Positions 53,564 to 62,055 of a stretch of DNA of 64,000 bases are shown piece by piece (position 1 is the stretch's first letter; every line of letters begins with the position of its first letter). Origin of the DNA: Candidatus Zipacnadia bacterium. GTDB taxonomy: Bacteria > Armatimonadota > Zipacnadia > Zipacnadales > UBA5352. The position numbers were made by a program, and so were the translations under genes. The stretch covers positions 1 through 64,000 of the forward strand of contig JALGSU010000001.1 in the NCBI GenBank assembly GCA_029821735.1, written 5' to 3'. The notes below the pieces were generated by a model that worked only from the letters and a program-made list of their open reading frames with translations, had not been told where the DNA came from and made no database searches.

Positions 53564-54331
53564 ATGGGCGAACAGAAAGCAAAGGCACTGATGGCAGGCG
53601 GACTTGCCCTCTTCGTGACAGGGCTCGTTGTGCTCGCGCTATTTGTCATACCGGCGGCGCGGCACACGAATGTGGCTGTCGCCCAGGGCGGCTACCCCGG
53701 CCCAGGCGATGGCGGCGGAGATCCAGGCATGGATCCAGGGATGGACCCGGGAATGATGGGCGAACCCGGCGGCATGGGTGGTATGCCAGGCGCTGCTGCG
53801 GCTGCGCCAGTTGTTCCCGTGGGCGACCCAGTGCCGCCTCTGGAAGAGAGCCGCCCGAACCCGTTCGATGTGCGTACTGGCGGCCCGGCGGATGCCGGTT
53901 CCGTGGGTTCAGTGACGACATACGGACCGGACTGGAGCAAGTTGCCGATCGCGGAGAGCATGGCGTTCATTGCTCCCGAGATCCCAAGCGCTCCGGTGCC
54001 GCCGACGCCCCGGATCAGCGCAGGTGGCGACGACGCGGTGCGGGTCACGAGCATTCTCTGGGATGCGAGCGGGCAGGCGCAGGCCGCCTACGAGACTGAC
54101 GAAGGACGCTCTGGTGTGCTGAAGCCCGGCGACAGGATCGAGGGCAGCACCGTCGTTGAGATCACTCGCACAGGTGTGAGGCTCGAGGATCGACGCTCCG
54201 GAGCGAGCCAGACGCTGGAGCTTCGGTCACGGAGCAAGAAGCCCGAGACATCGAGCAATAGCGGATCACGCAGAGGACGCACCGGCGGCGGGCGGGCCCC
54301 GCGAGGGTTCCCAGCCGCCCCGCCGGGATAG
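53564..54331 (+). CDS. PilP/GspC-like protein with Met-Asp-Pro-Gly repeat
   Basis: 255 aa. A single N-terminal membrane segment (about residues 10-32) is followed by a Pro/Gly/Met linker containing DPGMDPGMDPGM, and then a small beta domain, AVRVTSILWDASGQAQAAY through GVLKPGDRIEGSTVVEI, which matches the homology region of PilP and GspC that links PilN/PilO to the secretin. The basic Ser/Arg-rich tail is likely disordered. Classical PilP is a lipoprotein; here a transmembrane anchor is used, as in GspC. Located between pilO and the secretin genes, as expected for PilP. Confidence 0.75.
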   Translation: MGEQKAKALMAGGLALFVTGLVVLALFVIPAARHTNVAVAQGGYPGPGDGGGDPGMDPGMDPGMMGEPGGMGGMPGAAAAAPVVPVGDPVPPLEESRPNPFDVRTGGPADAGSVGSVTTYGPDWSKLPIAESMAFIAPEIPSAPVPPTPRISAGGDDAVRVTSILWDASGQAQAAYETDEGRSGVLKPGDRIEGSTVVEITRTGVRLEDRRSGASQTLELRSRSKKPETSSNSGSRRGRTGGGRAPRGFPAAPPG

Positions 54332-54380
54332 AGCGCTAATTGGGACGCCCAGAACGCGGTGGCATCAGGAGGCAACGCAG

Positions 54381-55118
54381 ATGCGTTACATCACACTGAC
54401 AATGGCCATGATGATGGTAGTGCTTGCCGCTCTTGCGGTGGCAGCACCGGCGTTTGCGCAGGACGAGGAGGCCAGGCTCGACGTTGACTTCAACGGCGAG
54501 TCACTGAGCCAGGTCCTGCAGATGCTCAAGCGTGGCTATGACCTGCAATACGTGCTCGGCGAGGGCGTTGATCCCGAGATGCCGATCACGACTGCACTCC
54601 GGGGCGTCACGCTGGACGAGGCGCTGAAGACCATTCTCGCGCCGAACGGCTTGATCGCCATCAACCAGAACGGGCGGTATCAGATCAACGAGCGTGCGGT
54701 CCCGACGGCGCGCGAGACAACCGGCGACTCGGTTCTGCCCAAACTCGGCGGCATACGAACCCCGCCGCCAAGCCCGACGCGACCGATGTCGAGCGCGACC
54801 GCATCGGCCCCCGCAGCTGCGGACGAGGAAGATGAAGAGGAAGAAGAGGCGCAGATTCTCGACATCATCTGGCCGCGCTATCTCGGTGCTGACATAGCGT
54901 CGCAGATCTTTGGCGGAGACATCATCGAGAACGAGGGCCTTTACGGTGGTGGCAGTAGCGGTGGCAGCAGCGGATACGGTGGCAGTAGTGGCTACGGTAG
55001 CAGCAGCAACCGCGGTGGCAGTAGTGGCTACGGCAGCAGCAACAACCGCAGCAGCAACAACCGCAGCAGCAACAACCGCAGCAACAACAGCAGCAGCAGC
55101 TACGGAAGCAACTACTGA
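54381..55118 (+). CDS. Secretin N-domain-only (STN-type) periplasmic protein
   Basis: 245 aa. Signal peptide ends at AAPAFA. Residues about 28-110 form an STN/secretin-N0-like domain (DVDFNGESLSQVLQMLKRGY and TALRGVTLDEALKTIL), closely like the first domain of the secretin encoded next. No secretin channel follows; instead there is a Pro-rich linker, an acidic run, and a C-terminal tail built from Gly-Ser-Tyr and Asn-Asn-Arg-Ser repeats, with a repeated AGCAGCAACAACCGC unit in the DNA. It might cap, line or regulate the secretin. I do not know a named family for it. AGGAGG precedes the ATG at 54381. Confidence 0.7.
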   Translation: MRYITLTMAMMMVVLAALAVAAPAFAQDEEARLDVDFNGESLSQVLQMLKRGYDLQYVLGEGVDPEMPITTALRGVTLDEALKTILAPNGLIAINQNGRYQINERAVPTARETTGDSVLPKLGGIRTPPPSPTRPMSSATASAPAAADEEDEEEEEAQILDIIWPRYLGADIASQIFGGDIIENEGLYGGGSSGGSSGYGGSSGYGSSSNRGGSSGYGSSNNRSSNNRSSNNRSNNSSSSYGSNY

Positions 55119-55217
55119 GTTGCGGCGGGCGATGGATTGCTCTTCGCGCAGCTGATCTGAAGACAGATACGATCGTCAGTTCGATCAAACAGACGTGCCG
55201 TCTGAGGGAGGGGCACT

Positions 55218-56900
55218 ATGGTGACCCTGGTGCGCCGCGAAACGAGGCTACTCACAATATTGTGCATCGCAGCACTGATTGGCAGCGGGCTCTGCGTGAG
55301 CCTGGCAGTGGCTGCCGACGAAAGCCCGGCGCAGGAGGATCGCCCGATCAACATCGACGTGCGCGACATGGCGATCGGCGATGTACTCCGGATGCTCGGG
55401 CAGGCGGCGAACGTCAACATCATCGTTGGCAAGGGCGTTGAGGGCGACATCCAGTCGCTCACACTGCGCAGTATCTACGTCGACGATGCTCTGCGTCTTA
55501 TCACGGAGACAGAGGGATTCCACTGGCGCAAGGACGGGAACGTCTACGTGGTGACAGCCGAGGCACCAGCTGATGGCGGGACCTCGGGGACGCCCATCGT
55601 GAGGACGCCGCAGGGCGCGGAGGGGGCAGCTGGGCAGCCAACACCGCCGGACGCGGTTGATGTCCCGGCACCACCCCTCGACACTGAACCGGGGACAGGG
55701 ATGATCGTCCCGGTTCCACCTGTGGGCCGTCGGGAAATCATCACCACATTGATCCAACTCAACTACGCCAGTGCGGGCGAAATTGCAGTCATGTGCGGCG
55801 GGCGCGTTCAGGAAACGGGCCGTTTCAGCCGCGACCCAAACATGAGTTCGCGAGGCGGGTTCAGGAATTCCGCGCGCCGATCTGGCGCAAGTAGCGGGAT
55901 GGGTGGCATGGCTCTTAGCCGTGCTGGTATGGCCGGCGGCGGGCTGAGCCAGTTCGAGGATGCGGGCGGTGGCGGCGGCGACCTGCTTGGCGGCGGGTTT
56001 AACGACAGCAGCAACACCGGAACCACAGGCAGGACGCAGGGAGGCGGAACGGGCTCTGGGGGTAGCACCGATCTGCTGCCCGGCGAGATGGAGCCGCCCG
56101 TAGGGATTATGCGGGACAACTCGCTTCTCGTCCAGGGCACTCAGGAAGAGATCGATGAGTTCCGCGAGATCCTGAATCTGCTCGATACCCCCGCGAAGCA
56201 GGTCGAGATCCAGACGAAGTGGCTCGACGTGGCGACGACTGCTGCGAAGGCCTTGGGTATTGACTGGTCCGTGTCGAACGGGGCGCTTGAAGCTTGGAAC
56301 TTGGGCTTCGCTCCCGGTGAGGCGGCGAACAACGGCATCCGCTACGGCCGAGGCCGCTTCTGGGCAGAGCTCGCCGTGCTTGAGAATACCGGCGAGGCAA
56401 TGGTCATCAACCAGCCGAAGGTTACATGCATGAACGGCACGCCGGGCGTGATCTCGTTCGAGACTGAGATCCCGTACTTCTCGGCGACGATCAGCTACAA
56501 CCAGTTCGGCCAGAGGACAGTCGACTACACGAGCGACAGCGTTGAGGTTTCGAACGAGTTGTGGGTCGTGCCGCAGATCAACCCGGACGACAGTGTGCGG
56601 ATGCAGTTGTCCCCGCAGTTGCAGGATCAGGTCGGCACTGTCGAGGGGCCGAACGGCGAGCGCATACCGATCATCACGACGCAGTATATTGAGACTATGG
56701 TGCGGGTGAATGACGGAGAGACAATCGTGCTTGGCGGCGTAGTGCGCAAGGACGAGGCGATCAACTTGCGTAAGACCCCGTTGCTGGCCGACATCCCGAT
56801 CATCGGCCCGCTCTTCCAGTCAAAGCGCAAGGAGATCTCGGATACGGAACTGCTGATCTTCGTCACGCCGCGCATCGTGCGCGACATGGCAATGGAGTAG
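55218..56900 (+). CDS. pilQ: Type IV pilus secretin PilQ
   Basis: Outer-membrane channel through which the pilus passes. 560 aa. Signal peptide to about residue 32; STN/N0 domain with NIDVRDMAIGDVLRMLGQAANVN (about 45-115); a Gly/Pro-rich linker; N1-like part ITTLIQLNYASAGEIAVM; another glycine-rich loop; then the secretin domain (about 295-558) with VINQPKVTCMNGTPGVI, the conserved VPQINPDD and the closing ETIVLGGVVRKDEAIN...PLLADIPIIGPLF and TELLIFVTPRIV. The presence of a secretin shows an outer membrane. GGGAGG precedes the ATG at 55218. Confidence 0.96.
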   Translation: MVTLVRRETRLLTILCIAALIGSGLCVSLAVAADESPAQEDRPINIDVRDMAIGDVLRMLGQAANVNIIVGKGVEGDIQSLTLRSIYVDDALRLITETEGFHWRKDGNVYVVTAEAPADGGTSGTPIVRTPQGAEGAAGQPTPPDAVDVPAPPLDTEPGTGMIVPVPPVGRREIITTLIQLNYASAGEIAVMCGGRVQETGRFSRDPNMSSRGGFRNSARRSGASSGMGGMALSRAGMAGGGLSQFEDAGGGGGDLLGGGFNDSSNTGTTGRTQGGGTGSGGSTDLLPGEMEPPVGIMRDNSLLVQGTQEEIDEFREILNLLDTPAKQVEIQTKWLDVATTAAKALGIDWSVSNGALEAWNLGFAPGEAANNGIRYGRGRFWAELAVLENTGEAMVINQPKVTCMNGTPGVISFETEIPYFSATISYNQFGQRTVDYTSDSVEVSNELWVVPQINPDDSVRMQLSPQLQDQVGTVEGPNGERIPIITTQYIETMVRVNDGETIVLGGVVRKDEAINLRKTPLLADIPIIGPLFQSKRKEISDTELLIFVTPRIVRDMAME

Positions 56901-56952
56901 GGTCCGGCCGCGGCTGGAAAGCCGGCGGAAATAAGAATGACTTGACTTGATG

Positions 56953-56985
56953 AACGGCACTGCGTAACGGTGCCGTTTATCATTA
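56953..56985 (+). terminator. Rho-independent terminator after pilQ
   Basis: AACGGCAC (56953-56960) pairs with GTGCCGTT (56970-56977) around a 9-base loop, followed by TTATCATT. This is the only hairpin with a T-tail in the pilus block and it should end pilMNOPQ transcription before aroC. Confidence 0.6.
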
Positions 56986-56997
56986 GGGGAGGGCGTT

Positions 56998-58209
56998 GTG
57001 CGAGACGCAATCAGTCTGACGACTGCGGGTGAGTCGCATGGTCCGGCAGTGACGGCGATCCTCACTGGCATGCCGTCGGGCCTGGCCGTAAGTGCCGCCC
57101 ATATCGACCGGGACTTGGCGAGGCGTCAGGTTGGCTACGGTCGTGGCGGTCGGATGCACATCGAACAGGATCGTGCTCGGATCCTCGGGGGCATTCGGCA
57201 CGGCCGCACACTCGGGTCGCCCGTATGCTTGATGATCGAGAATCGGGACTGGGCCAACTGGCAGGACGAGATGTCGGCTGAGGCTCAGGCTGAAGGATGG
57301 ACCAGCGCCCGTGAGGTGAGGGTGCCGCGGCCGGGGCACGCGGATCTCGCGGGCGGGGCGAAGTATGGGCACGTGGATATGAGGAACGTCCTCGAGCGGG
57401 CGAGCGCGCGTGAGACTGCAGGGCGGGTCGCGGGCGGCGCCGTGTGCAGGCAGTTGCTCGCACAGTTTGGCGTGGCAGTGCGGTCGCGGACCATCTCGAT
57501 TGGCGGGGTTTCGGCGAGTTGGGTGGCGCTGGAGGACGAGGATTGGGGGGCTGTCGAAGCGTCGGACATGCACTGTGCCGATGAGGAGTCTGCTGAGGGC
57601 ATGCGGCAGCGCATCGACGAGGCGCGCGATGCGGGGGACAGCCTGGGTGGCGTGGTTGAGGTAGTGGCGACGGACCTTCCACCGGGGCTTGGCTCTTACG
57701 TGTCGTGGCAGGACCGACTTGACGGACGGCTCGCGCAGGCACTGATGAGTGTCCCAGCGATGAAGGGCGTCGAGATCGGCGGCGGCTTTGAGAGCGCTGG
57801 CCTTGCAGGATCTGAGGTCCACGACCCGATTGGGTTGGCGGCCGCACCGGAAGCAGGGCAATGGTGGGTGAGCAGATCCAGCAACAACGCGGGAGGGCTG
57901 GAAGGCGGGGTAACGAATGGCGAGCCAGTTGTGGCCCGAGTGGCGATGAAACCAATTCCCACGCTGATGCAGCCGCTGGCGTCGGTGGACGTGGTGACCG
58001 GTGAGGCAACTGAGGCGCACGCTGAGCGGTCGGACGTGTGCGCGGTGCCTGCCGCGGGGGTCGTGTGTGAGGCCATGATGGCGCTGGTGCTTGCCTCGGC
58101 GATGCGAGAGAAACTCGGTGGCGACTGCGTTGCTGACATGAGGGCGGCCTGGTCGGCCTACATGGGCAGGCTGGGGTTGCCGTGGCGGGACGCGGATCCT
58201 GATGGGTAG
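56998..58209 (+). CDS. aroC: Chorismate synthase
   Basis: Makes chorismate from EPSP with reduced FMN, the last shikimate step. 403 aa, slightly longer than usual. GTG start at 56998, giving VRDAISLTTAGESHGPAV, the canonical opening with the GESHG signature. Other family features are RRQVGYGRGGRMHIEQD, RASARETAGRVAGGAVC, and SRSSNNAGGLEGGVTNGEPVVARVAMKPIPTL. GAGGG lies just upstream. The last 8 bases overlap the start of aroKB, so these two are translated together. Confidence 0.97.
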   Translation: MRDAISLTTAGESHGPAVTAILTGMPSGLAVSAAHIDRDLARRQVGYGRGGRMHIEQDRARILGGIRHGRTLGSPVCLMIENRDWANWQDEMSAEAQAEGWTSAREVRVPRPGHADLAGGAKYGHVDMRNVLERASARETAGRVAGGAVCRQLLAQFGVAVRSRTISIGGVSASWVALEDEDWGAVEASDMHCADEESAEGMRQRIDEARDAGDSLGGVVEVVATDLPPGLGSYVSWQDRLDGRLAQALMSVPAMKGVEIGGGFESAGLAGSEVHDPIGLAAAPEAGQWWVSRSSNNAGGLEGGVTNGEPVVARVAMKPIPTLMQPLASVDVVTGEATEAHAERSDVCAVPAAGVVCEAMMALVLASAMREKLGGDCVADMRAAWSAYMGRLGLPWRDADPDG

Positions 58210-59848
58210 CAAGTTTCAGGCGCCAGCGACGACGATCTGGTTGACCGGCTTCATGGCCACAGGGAAGTCGGTCGTCGGGCGAGTCGTGGCCGCAACGCTC
58301 GATCTGGAGTGGGTCGATACCGACGAGATGATCGAGCGCGGAGCTGGCATGCGGATCAGCCAGATCTTTGGGCAGCGTGGCGAAGAGGCGTTCCGGGACC
58401 TCGAGACGGAGGCACTGCGGGAAGCGCTCAGCGTTCCGGGGCGCGTGGTGAGCACTGGTGGCGGGATGCTCCTGCGTGAGCAAAACCTCGCGATGATGCG
58501 GGAGACCGGTCCGATCGTTCGGCTGACCGCGAGTGCGGAGGTCATCCTCCAGCGAAGCGGTGGAGACGATACAAGACCACTCCTCCAACGCGATGACCCG
58601 ATGGCCGCGGTACGTGAACTGCTGACAGCGCGAGAACCAGTCTACGCGCAGGCCGATTACCACATCGACACCGACGCGCACACCCCTGAAGAGACTGCGG
58701 ACGCTGTTGTTGGTGCGATTTCGGGCGATGCGCGTGCCCGATATTTCGGTCCGGGCCAGTGCACGGTGCCGGTGCGTTTGCCTGGGGAGAGCTATGACAT
58801 CAGCGTCGGCCGAGGCCTGCTCGGACAAGTTGGCGAGCTTTGGCCGCCGGTGCGGGCTGGCGTGCGTTGTGTCCTGGTGAGCTGCGAATCGGTCGCGGAG
58901 TTGTATGGCCATCAGGCTCTGGCAGCGCTTGCGGCAGCTGGCTGGGAACCGACTGCGATCACGGTGCGAGATGGTGAGAGCTCCAAAGCGCTGGATGTCT
59001 ACGGTCGAGTGTGCGACGAGATGGCGCGGGGAGGGATGGATCGGGGCGGGTGCGTCTTCGCGCTGGGGGGCGGAGTGGTGGGCGACCTTTCGGGATTCGC
59101 CGCCGCGACGTATATGCGCGGGATTGATCTGGTGCACGTGCCTACGACGCTGCTGGCGCAGGTGGATAGCAGCATTGGTGGCAAGACAGCGGTTGATCTG
59201 ACTACAGGCAAGAACCTGGTGGGCGCTTTCCATCAGCCGCGAGCGGTGATCTCGGATGTGGCGACGCTCGCGACTTTGCCGCCGGCAGAGATGCGTTCGG
59301 GCCTTGGCGAGATAGTCAAGCATGCCTGTTGCTTCGACGCGGAACTCTTCGAGTTTATCAGTGCCCGACGGAATGAGATACTCGCGGCGGATCCGGCAGT
59401 GCTTGAGTACATGGTGGCCCGCAACTGTCAAATAAAGGCGGAGGTCGTGCAGGAAGATCCGCATGAAAAGGGCCTGCGCGCGGTGCTCAACTATGGGCAC
59501 ACGATCGGGCATGCTCTGGAACGTGCGGCGGGTGAATGGGATTTGCGTCACGGCGAGGTCGTGGCGATAGGCATCGTCGGCGAGGCGCGCGTGGCGCAGT
59601 GGTTGGGGCTGGCGGACGAGGAAACGGTGGCGCGGCAAGTGGCGGTGCTTGAAGCCTGCGGGCTGCCGACGGGTGCGACCGGTGTGAATCTCGATCGAGC
59701 GCTTGAGGCGCTGCGCCTCGACAAGAAAATCGTCGCGGGACGGCTCCGAATGCCTTTGGTTCCGGAGATCGGGAGCTTCAAGATCGTGGAAGACGCATCG
59801 CTTGCGGTCGTTGAGCGTGGACTGCAGTCGGTGCTACTGGACGCGTGA
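58202..59848 (+). CDS. aroKB: Bifunctional shikimate kinase / 3-dehydroquinate synthase
   Basis: A fusion of two shikimate enzymes, 548 aa. Residues 1-170 are AroK: P-loop GFMATGKS at 16-23, EEAFRDLETEAL, the shikimate-binding VVSTGGGMLLR, and DTRPLLQRDDP. Residues about 185-548 are AroB: the NAD-binding ALGGGVVGDLSGFAAATYMRG, HVPTTLLAQVDSSIGGKTAVDL, the metal-binding region GLGEIVKHACCFD, and VLNYGHTIGHALE. All key motifs of both halves are present, so both activities are expected. ATG 58202 lies inside the end of aroC. Such AroK-AroB fusions are known in scattered lineages. Confidence 0.96.
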   Translation: MGSKFQAPATTIWLTGFMATGKSVVGRVVAATLDLEWVDTDEMIERGAGMRISQIFGQRGEEAFRDLETEALREALSVPGRVVSTGGGMLLREQNLAMMRETGPIVRLTASAEVILQRSGGDDTRPLLQRDDPMAAVRELLTAREPVYAQADYHIDTDAHTPEETADAVVGAISGDARARYFGPGQCTVPVRLPGESYDISVGRGLLGQVGELWPPVRAGVRCVLVSCESVAELYGHQALAALAAAGWEPTAITVRDGESSKALDVYGRVCDEMARGGMDRGGCVFALGGGVVGDLSGFAAATYMRGIDLVHVPTTLLAQVDSSIGGKTAVDLTTGKNLVGAFHQPRAVISDVATLATLPPAEMRSGLGEIVKHACCFDAELFEFISARRNEILAADPAVLEYMVARNCQIKAEVVQEDPHEKGLRAVLNYGHTIGHALERAAGEWDLRHGEVVAIGIVGEARVAQWLGLADEETVARQVAVLEACGLPTGATGVNLDRALEALRLDKKIVAGRLRMPLVPEIGSFKIVEDASLAVVERGLQSVLLDA

Positions 59849-59854
59849 GACAGA

Positions 59855-61402
59855 ATGGACCCAACGATCCTCAGTGGCGATTCCGGGCACGGGGTGTCCG
59901 GTATGGAAGTTGTCAGGGAACTGACGCGAGTCGGCCGGTGGCGGCGGTGGATTGTGGTGGACAGGCAGGCCGGGACGCGGCGTCTGCTGCTCAGTATGGT
60001 GGGGGAGGACGAGCTTGCGGCGGCGGGTGTTGAGGCGGAGGATGTCGCAACCCGTGCGCGACAGGCGCAGGCGGTAGTGCATCCGGGGCTGACGCGGGTA
60101 GCTGAGTGGGGGAGCAGCAAGGGCGTCTTCTGGGTTATGGAGGAGGTCGGGGAGGCCGAGCCACTGGCCGCGCTCTCGCCCGAGGAAGTGCCGGCGGGCA
60201 AGCCACTTGTTGCAGGACTGGTGCACTTGGTGGAGGCCCTGGGCCATGCGCACGCTCAGGGGCTTTCGCATGGACATCTGAGTGCAGGCGCGGTGCTGGT
60301 CGAGCGTGGGACGCTCAGGCTCAGTGGGCTGGCAACAGGGGATGGGAGCGCGCCTGATCAGGACGTCGTCGGGTGGGCGCGTGTGGCGCTGGAGTTGATG
60401 GCGCCGCTGAGCGATCCGCGCCACCAGACTGGCCCGCTGGCGGCATTGCTCAGCCAGACGGCCAGCGGCGCGGGCTGGGTTCCTGGCGACGGCCGCCAAA
60501 TGGCTGATAAGGCTCACGAGGTGTTGGGTACCGATGCTGGGCAGGCCGAAGTTGCTGCGCTGAGGCATCGGCGAACGACTGACGAGGACGAGGACGCGCG
60601 GGAGACGCCGACCATGTGGTCCAGGTTCCTGAGGGCGATGAAGGCCTCGCTGGTGGGTCTGGCGGGCACGGTGCTTACCGTGGGCCTGCTGGCCGGAGCA
60701 GCGGTGGGCGGCATGTACTATGCGCTGGAGGGCGCGCCTGCTGAGGTGGGCGTCCCGAATGTGCTGGGCATGAAGTATGATGACGCGGTAGCGGCGCTGG
60801 AGGAGAGCTGTCTGGAGGTGGGCACGTTGAGCCGTGCCTACCGCGACGACGTCGAGGCAGGGACGGTCGCTGCAACGAACCCGCCGCCAGCGATGCAGGT
60901 GCGCGAGGGGCGCAAGATCGCGGTGGTGGTCAGCCGGGGTTCGGCTGAGGTGAAGGTGGCGCGAGTTGTAGGGCTGCAGGTGAGCGAGGCGGAGAAGATA
61001 CTGGACAAGTTGGGCCTGATCCTGCGGAAGGACGGGCAGCGGCGGTCGAAGGCCCCCGTGGGCGAGGTGGTTACGCAGCGGCCAGCGGCAGCAAGCCGTG
61101 CTGCTCGCGGCACCGAAGTCGCGGTTGTCCTCAGCGGCGGCGACGACTATGGGATTTTGCGCGTGGAGGGCGACGATGGTGAAGAGCAGCAGATGCTGTT
61201 CCGCACCATCGAAGTAGTGATTCCCCAAGGGGAGGCAATCCAGCGGGTGCGGGTGGCTCAGGGCCAGGGCGAAGAGCTTGAGTCCGCATACGATCGGCCC
61301 CACCGGCCGGGCGATCGAGTGTCCCTTGATGTTCACGGAGTGCCGGGAACGCGCATCGAGGTCCGCATTGAGGACGACGTCGTGTATAAGACGCAACTGT
61401 GA
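59855..61402 (+). CDS. PASTA-domain membrane pseudokinase
   Basis: 515 aa. The cytoplasmic part (about residues 20-235) is recognisably a Ser/Thr kinase fold, but the active site is lost: the catalytic loop reads GLSHGHLSAGAVLV in place of HRDLKPxN, the DFG site reads SGLATGD, and the ATP-binding lysine region reads RRLLLSMV without lysine. One membrane segment (265-287) leads to two PASTA repeats (about 298-361 and 366-428), which in active relatives bind peptidoglycan fragments, and a C-terminal beta region. Probably a sensor or scaffold. It is six bases after aroKB and its stop codon overlaps the start of the ECF sigma gene, so the two are coupled. Confidence 0.85.
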   Translation: MDPTILSGDSGHGVSGMEVVRELTRVGRWRRWIVVDRQAGTRRLLLSMVGEDELAAAGVEAEDVATRARQAQAVVHPGLTRVAEWGSSKGVFWVMEEVGEAEPLAALSPEEVPAGKPLVAGLVHLVEALGHAHAQGLSHGHLSAGAVLVERGTLRLSGLATGDGSAPDQDVVGWARVALELMAPLSDPRHQTGPLAALLSQTASGAGWVPGDGRQMADKAHEVLGTDAGQAEVAALRHRRTTDEDEDARETPTMWSRFLRAMKASLVGLAGTVLTVGLLAGAAVGGMYYALEGAPAEVGVPNVLGMKYDDAVAALEESCLEVGTLSRAYRDDVEAGTVAATNPPPAMQVREGRKIAVVVSRGSAEVKVARVVGLQVSEAEKILDKLGLILRKDGQRRSKAPVGEVVTQRPAAASRAARGTEVAVVLSGGDDYGILRVEGDDGEEQQMLFRTIEVVIPQGEAIQRVRVAQGQGEELESAYDRPHRPGDRVSLDVHGVPGTRIEVRIEDDVVYKTQL

Positions 61403-62007
61403 TGATGTCCATCGGTGACAGAAGATCGCGCAACAATGACGAGGCGAGGCTCATCGAGCAGTCTCGCGCAGGCAATACCTCGAGCTTCGACCGGCTGGTC
61501 GAGGCTCACTATACGGCGGTGTACAACTCCGCCTTCCGCATGTTGAGCGACCCCGACTCTGCCGCCGATGCCACCCAGACGACTTTCATCCGTGCCTTCG
61601 ATGCGCTCGCGAACTTCCGAGGCGACTCCGCTTTTAGCACATGGCTGTACAGGATCACGATGAACGTGTGCCTCGACGAGTTGCGCAAACGCAAGAACCA
61701 GCCCCTGAGTCTGGTCACCGAAGACAGCGAAGATGACACGTCTGAGGAGCGCGAGATTCCTGACGAGGCCGATGAACCGGGCGCGCGTGCCGAGCAACTC
61801 GAGCGCCAGACGATCGTACATGAGGCCATTGGGCGCCTACCCGAGGACTACCGAACCATCGTCGTTCTCTACGACATCCGCGGTCTGTCATACCAAGAGA
61901 TCAGCGAGGTGCTGGAGATAGCGCTGGGCACGGTGAAGTCGCGGCTGAACCGAGCGCGACTGGCGTTGCGCGAAGAGATGAAGCCGCACCTGGAACTTTT
62001 CCGGTAG
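61402..62007 (+). CDS. ECF sigma factor (RpoE-like)
   Basis: 201-aa extracytoplasmic function sigma factor. Region 2 runs from FDRLVEAHYTAVYNSAFRML through DATQTTFIRAFDALANFRGDSAFSTWLYRI, with the common DxxQxTF core; a short acidic linker follows; region 4 is AIGRLPEDYRTIVVLYDIRGLSYQEISEVLEI ending in GTVKSRLNRAR. The ATG at 61402 overlaps the TGA of the pseudokinase gene (TGATG); GTG 61399 and ATG 61405 are alternatives. It is followed 48 bases later by a zinc-type anti-sigma factor that should control it. Confidence 0.95.
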   Translation: MMSIGDRRSRNNDEARLIEQSRAGNTSSFDRLVEAHYTAVYNSAFRMLSDPDSAADATQTTFIRAFDALANFRGDSAFSTWLYRITMNVCLDELRKRKNQPLSLVTEDSEDDTSEEREIPDEADEPGARAEQLERQTIVHEAIGRLPEDYRTIVVLYDIRGLSYQEISEVLEIALGTVKSRLNRARLALREEMKPHLELFR

Positions 62008-62055
62008 CGATCCCGTCTTACCCACGGCGCACGAGAGACGGAAAGTGCGAGAGAA

